Assembly (NCBI GenBank): GCA_030612045.1
Contig: JAUWOP010000007.1
Coordinates: 1 to 41,388 of the forward strand
DNA length: 41,388 nt
Origin: Chloroflexota bacterium
GTDB lineage: Bacteria; Chloroflexota; Dehalococcoidia; UBA2247; JAUWOP01
Direction: 5' to 3'
A program made the position numbers and the translations under genes. How positions within the stretch are numbered: position 1 is the first letter of the stretch; every line of letters starts with the position of its first letter. This document shows, piece by piece, positions 26,120 to 34,897 of the stretch. The notes under the pieces are model-generated. The model did no database searches. It worked only from the letters and a program-made list of their open reading frames with translations, and was not told the origin of the DNA.

Positions 26120-26248
26120 AGTCTGAAGTACTTTAGTCTATAGCCTTCGGTCTTCTTCACAAGCTCTATAGCTCTATAAACTCGGTGTGCTCTGTGGCTG
26201 TGTAGTTACTTTCAGCATCCCCGAGGTAAGTCAAGAAGAGACAAAGCA

Positions 26249-26277
26249 TTGACAACCACTATAAATTGTGGTATGGT
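26249..26277 (+). promoter_or_regulatory. nrdR promoter with NrdR-box-like palindrome in the spacer
   Basis: TTGACA (26249-26254), 17-nt spacer, TATGGT (26272-26277); spacer includes CCACTATAAATTGTGG (26256-26271). Confidence 0.75.
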
Positions 26278-26286
26278 TGCTTGTGT

Positions 26287-26302
26287 ATCCAATATATAGT
26301 GT
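26287..26302 (+). promoter_or_regulatory. Second NrdR-box-like palindrome
   Basis: ATCCAATATATAGTGT, 14/16 to ACACWATATATWGTGT; centre 31 bp from the first box; ends 11 bp before the nrdR ATG. Confidence 0.8.
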
Positions 26303-26313
26303 AGGCGTGGTTT

Positions 26314-26820
26314 ATGCGCTGTCCTTATTGTGATTATCAGGATTCTAAGGTGATTGATTCCCGCAGCACCAGTACGGGGATACGCCGCCGCCGTCAGTGT
26401 CTCCACTGCAGTTCTCGCTTTACTACCTATGAGCAAGTCCATTCCGACACCTTTCTCGTAGTTAAGAAGGATGGGAGACGGGAAGAGTTCAATAGAGATA
26501 AGCTAATTGCAGGTATTCGTAAGGCGTGCATTAAGAGACCTGTAGATAGTGAGAGTATTGAACACCTGACAGACCAGATTGAGGAGGAGCTTCATCAGCA
26601 GAACAAGGTGGAGGTAGTAAGTCAGGTTATTGGCGAAATGGTAATGGAGCATCTCAGGCTACTAGACCGTGTGGCGTATATCCGCTTCGCCAGTGTCTAC
26701 CGAGAGTTTGCTGATGTGGAAACCTTCAGGGAAGAGGTTGATGCACTGATTCAAGAACATGAAAAGACAACCTCACTCCAATTACCCATGATACCTGAGG
26801 TAAAACAAAAACAAGCTTAA
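26314..26820 (+). CDS. nrdR: Transcriptional repressor NrdR
   Basis: MRCPYCDYQDSKVIDSRSTSTGIRRRRQCLHCSSRFTTYE zinc ribbon plus ATP-cone (VVKKDGRREEFNRDKLIAGIRKACIKRPV). Confidence 0.98.
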   Translation: MRCPYCDYQDSKVIDSRSTSTGIRRRRQCLHCSSRFTTYEQVHSDTFLVVKKDGRREEFNRDKLIAGIRKACIKRPVDSESIEHLTDQIEEELHQQNKVEVVSQVIGEMVMEHLRLLDRVAYIRFASVYREFADVETFREEVDALIQEHEKTTSLQLPMIPEVKQKQA

Positions 26821-26871
26821 ATCTCTCATTTTTTGTGTTCTCTGTGATGAAACAAAAAGGAGAAGCTAGTC

Positions 26872-29478
26872 ATGGTCAGTCGAAAGAAGGGAGCCATTAA
26901 TCCAGAGCGGGTAGCGCAGGACAGGATAGCTCAGGCTATCTTCGCCGCTACAGAATCAGTAGGAATATCTGATAGGGAACTGGTGGAACAGATTACTTCA
27001 GAGGTTATCCACCGCCTGGAGCGAGGACGGCTAGGAGAGAAGCTTCCCTTGCCAGGAATGGAGAGCCTTATCCCAGGGATTAAGCAGAAAGCTAAACTGG
27101 CTACTAAACCCACAGAGATTAATGAAACAATCAAAACAACACTGATAGAGATGGGACATCCCGAGATTGCTAAGGCGTATCTCTCCCACCAAAAGCAGTC
27201 TGCCACCTCCCCCTCTGTTATTGAACCAAGAAAGGCAGAACCTGTTCAGCATGGTACCCTCAAACTACAGGCTAATGCCCTAAGGGTACTGGAAAAACGA
27301 TATTTGCGTAAGAGTGAAGATGGAGAGGTCATTGAGACAGCGGAGGAGATGTTCCGTCGCGTTGCTCATAGTATTGCCTCAGCCGAAATGGCATTCAATC
27401 CCGATGCAGATGTGAAGGACTGGGAGGAAAGATTCTATAACCTGATGGTAAATCTGGAGTTCCTGCCCAACTCACCTACCCTGATGAATGCAGGACGAGA
27501 ATTAGGACAGCTATCAGCCTGTTTTGTCCTCCCTGTGGAGGACTCTATGGATTCTATCTTCGAGGCAGTTAAACACACGGCAATGATTCATAAAAGTGGG
27601 GGAGGAACAGGTTTCTCCTTCAGCAAGCTGAGACCTGAAAACGATAGAGTGGGCTCCACAGGTGGAGTAGCGAGTGGTCCTGTTTCCTTTATTCGTGCCT
27701 TCGATACTGCTACCGATGTCATCAAGCAAGGGGGAACACGCCGTGGAGCCAATATGGCAGTGCTTAGTGTTGACCACCCCGATATTCTAAAGTTTATTAC
27801 AGCGAAGGAAAATAATGATACCTTCAGTAATTTCAACTTCTCAGTAGCTACCACCGAGAAGTTTGTAGAGGCGGTCGAAAGCAGCAGTGAATATGAGCTT
27901 ATAAATCCTCACACTAAAAAGGCGGTAGGAAGACTCAATGCCAGAGAGGTCTTTGATACCATTATAGAGATGGCATGGAAAACGGGAGACCCGGGCATCG
28001 TCTTCATCGACCGCATAAATAGAGATAATCCTACACCCCATCTTGGGGAGATTGAGAGCACAAATCCTTGTGGTGAGCAGCCTCTCCTTCCCTATGAGTC
28101 ATGTAACCTGGGGTCAATTAACCTCAACAAGTTTTTGCGATGCCAGAATGAGAAGACAGAGATTGATTATCCTAAGCTCTCTCGTATTATCGGTGAGACA
28201 ATCCGATTTCTTGACAATGTGATAGAGGTTAATAAATTCCCCCTGCCTCAGATATCCCAGATGAGTCGGAAAACCAGGAAGGTTGGGTTAGGTGTAATGG
28301 GCTTTGCCGACATGCTTATTCAGCTAGGTATACCCTATGACTCTGAGGAGGCACCTGGAATAGCAGATGAACTCATGCGCTTCATTAGTCAGGAGGCACT
28401 TGTTGCCTCGGTAGAACTCGGTAATGAAAGAGGCGTCTTCCCTGCCTTTGAAGGCAGCATATATGATGTTCCAGGAGATTCACAGGTGAGGAATGCTGCT
28501 CGTACTACCATCGCTCCCACAGGCACCCTAAGTATTATTGCCGGGTGCTCCAGTGGTATTGAACCACTCTTCGCCCTTTCCTATACTCGGACTATTCTCG
28601 AAGGGGAACAGTTACTTGAGGTAAATCCCCTGTTTGAGGAGATGGCACGGAAGAAAGGGTTTTACTCAGAGGATTTAATGCGTAGAATTGCTGAGAGTGG
28701 TACGGTGCGTGGGTTGCAAGATGTACCTGAGGAAATACAGAAGGTTTTTGTTACCGCTCACGATATATCCCCTGAGTGGCATGTAAGGATGCAGGCAGCA
28801 TTCCAGAAATATACTGATAATGCTGTATCTAAGACAGTCAACTTGCCCCACCATGCTACTAAGGAGGAGGTAGCCGATGTTTTCTTCCTTGCATATAAAG
28901 AGGGTTGTAAGGGAATAACTATCTATCGAGACGGCAGCAAGGATAGCCAGGTGCTAAGCGTCACTCCCCGGAAAGGAGCCCCTCAGGCAGTAACCCCTGC
29001 TCCCCGGAAAAGGCCGGGAATTACTAGAGGGTTTACTAAGAGGGTATCTACGGGGTGTGGGCATATCTATATTACGGTAAACTCTGATGAGCGGGGTCCT
29101 TGCGAAGTCTTTTCCAGTTTAGGTAAGTCAGGAGGATGTGCTTCAGCACAGCTTGAAGCTATCAGTCGGTTAATCTCTCTAGCACTGCGCTCCGGGATAG
29201 AACCGAGCTCTATCAGCAAGTATCTGCGGGGCATTCGCTGCCCCTCCATTGTATGGGAGGATGGCCATGCTGTCCTTTCATGTCCTGATGCTATAGGCAG
29301 TGTGCTGGAGGGATGTACACAAATCGGCAAAGGTGATGCTGGTAATAGCAACACACATAGCGAAGCTGTAACAGTTACGGAGAGCTATGGGGGACAATGT
29401 CCCGATTGTGGAAACATATTAGTATATCAAGAGGGGTGCCATATCTGCCATAATTGCGGATACACCAAGTGCGGCTAA
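26872..29478 (+). CDS. nrdJ: Adenosylcobalamin-dependent ribonucleotide reductase, class II
   Basis: LSACFVLPVEDSMDSIFEAVKHTAMIHKSGGGTGFSFSKLRP, NPCGEQPLLPYESCNLGSINL, APTGTLSIIAGCSSGIEPLFALSYTR; C-terminal Cys motif CPDCGNILVYQEGCHICHNCGYTKCG. Confidence 0.96.
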   Translation: MVSRKKGAINPERVAQDRIAQAIFAATESVGISDRELVEQITSEVIHRLERGRLGEKLPLPGMESLIPGIKQKAKLATKPTEINETIKTTLIEMGHPEIAKAYLSHQKQSATSPSVIEPRKAEPVQHGTLKLQANALRVLEKRYLRKSEDGEVIETAEEMFRRVAHSIASAEMAFNPDADVKDWEERFYNLMVNLEFLPNSPTLMNAGRELGQLSACFVLPVEDSMDSIFEAVKHTAMIHKSGGGTGFSFSKLRPENDRVGSTGGVASGPVSFIRAFDTATDVIKQGGTRRGANMAVLSVDHPDILKFITAKENNDTFSNFNFSVATTEKFVEAVESSSEYELINPHTKKAVGRLNAREVFDTIIEMAWKTGDPGIVFIDRINRDNPTPHLGEIESTNPCGEQPLLPYESCNLGSINLNKFLRCQNEKTEIDYPKLSRIIGETIRFLDNVIEVNKFPLPQISQMSRKTRKVGLGVMGFADMLIQLGIPYDSEEAPGIADELMRFISQEALVASVELGNERGVFPAFEGSIYDVPGDSQVRNAARTTIAPTGTLSIIAGCSSGIEPLFALSYTRTILEGEQLLEVNPLFEEMARKKGFYSEDLMRRIAESGTVRGLQDVPEEIQKVFVTAHDISPEWHVRMQAAFQKYTDNAVSKTVNLPHHATKEEVADVFFLAYKEGCKGITIYRDGSKDSQVLSVTPRKGAPQAVTPAPRKRPGITRGFTKRVSTGCGHIYITVNSDERGPCEVFSSLGKSGGCASAQLEAISRLISLALRSGIEPSSISKYLRGIRCPSIVWEDGHAVLSCPDAIGSVLEGCTQIGKGDAGNSNTHSEAVTVTESYGGQCPDCGNILVYQEGCHICHNCGYTKCG

Positions 29479-29546
29479 GGAGTTTATTGAGTTCCTTACC
29501 CTTCGATTCCCACACAGATCAGTTCCGTCGATGAGGTTTAGGGGAG

Positions 29547-31724
29547 ATGACATATCCTATCGTGGCTGGAAAGCCGCTCCTACAGTTACCAGACAAGCTA
29601 ACGCGGCTGGGGGAACTTGCCTACAATTTTTGGTGGACCTGGAACCAGGAAGCTGGTGACTTGTTTCGACAGCTTGCCCCCAGCTTGTGGGAGACAACAG
29701 GACAGAACCCTGTACTTATGCTGGGAACAATAAGTCAGTGGCGGCTCCAGGAGTTAGCCAATGACAAAGGATTTCTATCAAACCTGGAGCATGTTTGTAG
29801 GAAATTCGATGAGTACATGGGTAATGAACAAACATGGTACAAAAGAACCTATGGTACCACAGGAGAGACATGTACTGCCTATTTCTCGGCTGAGTTTGGT
29901 CTTACGGGATGTCTTCCCATTTACTCTGGTGGCTTGGGAGTTTTAGCTGGGGATCACCTGAAATCAGCCAGTGACCTGGGGCTTCCTTTGGTTGGAGTTG
30001 GACTCCTCTACCAGGAGGGGTACTTCCACCAGTGTCTCAGAAGAGACGGTCGGCAGAGCGAACTATATCCCAGCAACGACTTCCACAACATACCGATTCA
30101 ACTACAGCGGCAAGAAGATGGATCACCGCTAATTATTGAAGTAGGTTACTCTACTCACCAAGTTACGATTCAGGTATGGCATGCCCAGGTCGGACATGTG
30201 CCTCTCTTCTTACTTGATGCAAACCTGGTAGCAAATTCTGCACAGGACAGACAGATTACCAATCGCCTATATGGTGGTGACCTGAATATGCGCCTCTGCC
30301 AGGAAATCGTGCTGGGCATTGGTGGCATCCGCGCCCTGAATGCTATGGGAATACAACCAACAGTGTGCCATATGAACGAAGGCCATGCCGCTTTTGCCGC
30401 ACTAGAACGAATCCGCATTACGATGTCCCAAAACCATCTTTCTTTTGCTGAGGCTCGAGGGCTGGTGTCGGTAAGCAACATATTTACCACTCATACAACA
30501 GTTCTGGCTGGCATTGATGAGTTCCCTCCAGGGCTTGTGGATAAGCATCTCTGTGACTACTATTCATTGCTTGGCCTATCATGCGATGAATTCCTGGCTC
30601 TAGGGCGACGGAACCCCACAGACGAAAGCGAACCCTTTTGCATGCCGGTCCTTGCCTTCCGACTATCCACCCAGGCAAATGGGGTCAGCAAGTTGCACGG
30701 CGAGGTATCACGTCGGCTGTGGCAGAACATCTGGACTGATCTATCTGAAGAGGAAGTGCCCATCACCTCAGTGACCAATGGTATTCACCTCCGTTCATGG
30801 ATATCCGGGAATACCACAGGTTCACTCTTCGACCAATATCTGGGGAAGCATTGGCGAGATGACCCATCGAATGTTAGCATCTGGCAGAAGATAGATAATA
30901 TCCCTGCTGAGGAACTGTGGCAGGCGCATGAGCAGTGCCGTGAACGGCTCGTGATGGTGGTCCGCCAGCGGCTGCGGGCGCAGCTTAGGCAACAAGGTGC
31001 TCCTCCAGACGAAATTAGGATGGCTGACAAAGCGCTGGACCCAAAAACCTTGACTATAGGGCTCGCTCGGCGCTTTGCTGAGTACAAGCGCCCCACTTTG
31101 ATCCTCCATGACCCAGAGCGTCTACAGCGTATTCTGACCAATCGGGATCACCCCGTTCAAATTATATTTGCAGGGAAAGCCCACCCTGACGACAAGATTG
31201 GTAAGAAGTTGATTCAGCAGATAGTTCACTTCACGAGGAGGAAAGGGCTATACTACCAGATTGCCTTCATTGAAGACTATGACATGACTCTGGCACGCTA
31301 TCTCGTCCAAGGGGTAGACATCTGGCTCAATACGCCCCGCCGTCCCCTAGAGGCCTGTGGTACCAGTGGAATGAAAGCGGCCGCTAACGGTGTCCTCAAT
31401 GTGAGTGTTCTAGATGGTTGGTGGCCGGAGATATATCAACCTGACATCGGGTGGGCTATCGGGTGCGGGGAAGTGTACAAGGACGCTAAGTATCAGGATG
31501 AGGTCGAATCTCAGGCTATCTATGACATCCTGGAGAGGGAAGTTATCCCTCTGTTTTACAACCGAGACAACGATAACCTACCCCAAAACTGGATCAAACG
31601 GATGAAGTCTACCATGCAGGCTATTTGTCCCAGGTTCAACACAGATCGGATGGTCCGCGAATACTATGAGCATTTCTATACTCCTGCCATTGAGCAATAT
31701 AAGCATCTTACCACTGATGGTTGA
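29547..31724 (+). CDS. glgP: Alpha-glucan phosphorylase (GT35)
   Basis: N-terminal LGELAYNFWWTWNQEAGDLFRQL, AYFSAEFGLTGCLPIYSGGLGVLAGDHLKSASDLGLPLVGVGLLYQEGYFHQ, CHMNEGHAAF, TNGIHLRSWIS, WLNTPRRPLEACGTSGMKAAANGVLNVSVLDGWW. Confidence 0.96.
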   Translation: MTYPIVAGKPLLQLPDKLTRLGELAYNFWWTWNQEAGDLFRQLAPSLWETTGQNPVLMLGTISQWRLQELANDKGFLSNLEHVCRKFDEYMGNEQTWYKRTYGTTGETCTAYFSAEFGLTGCLPIYSGGLGVLAGDHLKSASDLGLPLVGVGLLYQEGYFHQCLRRDGRQSELYPSNDFHNIPIQLQRQEDGSPLIIEVGYSTHQVTIQVWHAQVGHVPLFLLDANLVANSAQDRQITNRLYGGDLNMRLCQEIVLGIGGIRALNAMGIQPTVCHMNEGHAAFAALERIRITMSQNHLSFAEARGLVSVSNIFTTHTTVLAGIDEFPPGLVDKHLCDYYSLLGLSCDEFLALGRRNPTDESEPFCMPVLAFRLSTQANGVSKLHGEVSRRLWQNIWTDLSEEEVPITSVTNGIHLRSWISGNTTGSLFDQYLGKHWRDDPSNVSIWQKIDNIPAEELWQAHEQCRERLVMVVRQRLRAQLRQQGAPPDEIRMADKALDPKTLTIGLARRFAEYKRPTLILHDPERLQRILTNRDHPVQIIFAGKAHPDDKIGKKLIQQIVHFTRRKGLYYQIAFIEDYDMTLARYLVQGVDIWLNTPRRPLEACGTSGMKAAANGVLNVSVLDGWWPEIYQPDIGWAIGCGEVYKDAKYQDEVESQAIYDILEREVIPLFYNRDNDNLPQNWIKRMKSTMQAICPRFNTDRMVREYYEHFYTPAIEQYKHLTTDG

Positions 31725-31771
31725 AAATTAAATATAAAAAGCCAGCACACCCACTGAAATCAGTATTAGCC

Positions 31772-32992
31772 TCAGTCAGATAGTTCATGGTAGATACCGA
31801 TAAGCTTCTTAGCTGCTTTTTCCCATGTGAGCCTTGCTACCTCTTGGGTAGCACCATTTGAGAGCTCTTCAGCCAGGGAGTCACGATTATTGACCATAGT
31901 GAGAATCCCTTCGGCAATGCTATCTATGTCCCAATAGTCAACCCGTAGGCAGCACTTAACCACCTCGGTAACTCCAGCATGCCGTGGAATAATGACAGGA
32001 ACTCCATGTTGCATTGCCTCTAGAGCCACGAGGCCAAACGGTTCAGATACTGAGGTCATGACACAAACACTAGCCAATGTGTATATGCGACTCAGGTCAA
32101 ACTGTGATAAAAATCCAAGAAAGCGCACATTGTCTGCAATACCCAAATCATTAACCATTCTCTCAAGGTAGTATCGCATATCACCATCTCCTACTATGAG
32201 GAAGTGCAACTCAGGGGCAAATTCCAAGACTCTTTTTGCCGCCAGCAGAAAATACTGTGGTCCTTTTTGAACAGTGAGTCTACCCACAAACAGAACGATC
32301 TTTGTCCGATGAGAACAAGATTGCTTCATCGCTACATTCTCCATAATGGCAGGTGATAATAGGTGAATGTCCTTATCTATCCCATTGTGAATCACCTTCA
32401 CCTTGCGAGGGCATACTCCGTAATTCTTGATGACCTGTTGCTTGGTATATCTACTTACGGTGATGACCTGGTCAGCGGCAATAAGCCCCTCCTTCTCTAA
32501 AGCGCAAATCTGAGGGCTAGGAGTTCCAGGGGTGCGGTCATGTTCAGTGGAGTGTACGTGCACCACCAGTGGTTTTCCTAAAGCCTGCATTGCCAATATG
32601 CCTGCTCGGTATGTCATCCAATCATGAGCATGGATGACATCAAAAGTATCCTGTTGCCCAGTTTGTATTACTGCCTCCCCAAAGCGGTTTACCTCATCCA
32701 GAATATTATCACCATATAAACTAGCACCATAACCAGAAATGCAAAATTGCAAAGGGTTGATCATACTGGATTCAGTTACCTCGCCAATCCGAACACTACC
32801 TAAGACACCGATAACATTTATGGAGCCTTTTCCATAATGCTTGTGTTGTCCCAAGTCCTGAACTGCCCATGGCATAACAAATACGACGTCCTCTCCTTCA
32901 TGCCTCAGTGCTCTAAGTAAGCCATTACAAGCGGTGCCCAGGCCACCACTAGCTAGTGGTGGTAGCTCCCAACCTAACATCAGAATCTTCAT
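31772..32992 (-). CDS. GT4-family glycosyltransferase (glycogen synthase-like)
   Basis: MKILMLGWELPPLASGGLGTACNGLLRAL, VIHAHDWMTYRAGILA, VLFVGRLTVQKGPQYFLLAAKRV, SVSEPFGLVALEAMQHGVPVI. Confidence 0.92.
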   Translation of the reverse strand: MKILMLGWELPPLASGGLGTACNGLLRALRHEGEDVVFVMPWAVQDLGQHKHYGKGSINVIGVLGSVRIGEVTESSMINPLQFCISGYGASLYGDNILDEVNRFGEAVIQTGQQDTFDVIHAHDWMTYRAGILAMQALGKPLVVHVHSTEHDRTPGTPSPQICALEKEGLIAADQVITVSRYTKQQVIKNYGVCPRKVKVIHNGIDKDIHLLSPAIMENVAMKQSCSHRTKIVLFVGRLTVQKGPQYFLLAAKRVLEFAPELHFLIVGDGDMRYYLERMVNDLGIADNVRFLGFLSQFDLSRIYTLASVCVMTSVSEPFGLVALEAMQHGVPVIIPRHAGVTEVVKCCLRVDYWDIDSIAEGILTMVNNRDSLAEELSNGATQEVARLTWEKAAKKLIGIYHELSD

Positions 32993-33035
32993 TCACATAT
33001 ACTCCTATTATCTTACATTTACAGATGGAGGCTTA

Positions 33036-33072
33036 GGACAGAGATAGAGAAGGGAGGTCTCTATCTCTGTCC
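33036..33072. other. Perfect 14-bp stem hairpin upstream of the GT4 gene
   Basis: GGACAGAGATAGAG (33036-33049), loop AAGGGAGGT (33050-33058), CTCTATCTCTGTCC (33059-33072). Confidence 0.88.
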
Positions 33073-33583
33073 CTGGTCTGTTTTTCCTCAGCCCCAAAAT
33101 TCAGCCGTGGGAGCAGTATTCCTGCCATAGCCTATCTCAGAAGGCTATATAAGTCGATGCAGGGCAACTACCCTTAAGAATTTAGTATGAATTATAATTC
33201 TAAGGTAGCCAATCAGTTAATGACAAGAAATTGTAATCACCATTGCTTTGGGCTAGCTTGTTTCTAGTACCCCTTCCTTAAAGGCACTTTTGAGGAGACA
33301 ATCTATAAGCACTCATTTGCTTAGCTACTTTTCACAATGCCTACTTTGGTGTCCTGATAGTATCATTTTTCACTGTATGGTTGCACTGCCCATCTCATCT
33401 TTTATTTTTTCGCAACGCTTATGCTAATCACTCTACGAGTCCCCATATGAGTCATGCAACCCTTCAAATAGTATCAAATAATCCTCGCAATAATATTGGG
33501 TGCACCCCAGGTGAGTGCTCGTGATAATTTATGCTACAATACTGAACAGTAACTGGTATAATATAAGTGGGAGGAAGAAGCCA

Positions 33584-34885
33584 ATGATTTACTGGGCACC
33601 ACTCTTGCATTTTTATCAACCCCCGACACAATTACATCGGGTTCTGGACAAGATCTGCGACGAATCCTACCGACCCTTGGTCAAGGTTTTCCAGGACATT
33701 CCCTCAGCCAAGGTGACAGTCAATATCAATGGGATTTTGACTGAACTTCTGCGTGACCACGGTAAGTGGGACATTATTAAGGGATTAGCTAAGCTAGCGG
33801 AAAGTGGGCAACTTGAGTTTACTGACTCCGGAGCATATCATCCCATTCTGCCCCTTATCCCCAGGGATGAGATGAAAAGACAAATAGTTCGCAATAGACA
33901 GAGGAACAGTCTCCTTATTGGCGAGTGCTTTGCTCCCAAGGGGTTTTTCCCTCCCGAGATGTGCTACAGCCAAGAAATTGTTGCGCCTATTATCGAGACT
34001 GGACACCAGTGGCTTATAATCAGCGGTATAGCATGTCCTGTAGATTGGCCATTGGATGTTATCCATGAGGTGTCTAGCGATGATAAGAAGCTCGCGGTTT
34101 TCTTCCGTGACGATATATTAAGCAACCTGATAAGCTTTCATGGTATTGATGCTCAAAGCTTCCTTGATAAATTGAGGCAGTTGCGAGGCGAGCGGGAGAA
34201 CATATATGTGATAACAGCTATGGATGGTGAGACCTTCGGTCATCACATCAAGCATTGGGAGAAGATATTCTTAGCCGGTGTCTATAAGGCTCTGGAAACA
34301 CCCACATCGGCATTACCAGATATTCACCAAACTCAGCTACTCGCCAATAGCCATCGTGGAATCTTCACCCTTCGTGAAAGAGAAGAGCCAGGAGAGATAG
34401 CGATAGTAACCATCAGCGAGCTTCTGGATATTTTCCCTCGGGGGTCTTCCATCGAACCAAAGCCTTCGTCGTGGAGCACCACGATCCAGGACATTGAGGC
34501 GGGTAATCCCTATCCTCTTTGGGCTGATCCCCATAACCGGATTCACCAACTACAATGGGAGCACATGAATATCTGTATAGATATGGTCAAGAAGGCTATC
34601 GAGTGGGCTGACAATGAGACTAGCAAATATTATGCTGACATCGCGCGCGGGTTAATGGATCGAGCTCTCCACAGTGACCAATTCTGGTGGGCATCAGGAC
34701 GCCCGATGTGGGATATCAATCTGATAAACAGAGGGCTGATGCAGCAGACTGAATCGCTACTGAATGCCTACAAAGCGATAAAGACCAGTGGCGTAGGCGA
34801 TGAGGAGAAACAGGAGCATTACTACCGAGAGATTGCCGCCCGCGACCTGAGAGCTAAGATCCGCGACCGTCTCTTCAGAGACTGA
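33584..34885 (+). CDS. Glycoside hydrolase family 57 protein
   Basis: MIYWAPLLHFYQPPTQLHRVLDKICDESYRPL, GFFPPEMCYS (candidate nucleophile region), AMDGETFGHHIKHWEK (candidate acid/base region). ATG at 33584 after gggaggaag. Confidence 0.9.
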   Translation: MIYWAPLLHFYQPPTQLHRVLDKICDESYRPLVKVFQDIPSAKVTVNINGILTELLRDHGKWDIIKGLAKLAESGQLEFTDSGAYHPILPLIPRDEMKRQIVRNRQRNSLLIGECFAPKGFFPPEMCYSQEIVAPIIETGHQWLIISGIACPVDWPLDVIHEVSSDDKKLAVFFRDDILSNLISFHGIDAQSFLDKLRQLRGERENIYVITAMDGETFGHHIKHWEKIFLAGVYKALETPTSALPDIHQTQLLANSHRGIFTLREREEPGEIAIVTISELLDIFPRGSSIEPKPSSWSTTIQDIEAGNPYPLWADPHNRIHQLQWEHMNICIDMVKKAIEWADNETSKYYADIARGLMDRALHSDQFWWASGRPMWDINLINRGLMQQTESLLNAYKAIKTSGVGDEEKQEHYYREIAARDLRAKIRDRLFRD

Positions 34886-34897
34886 GAGGGTGAACTC

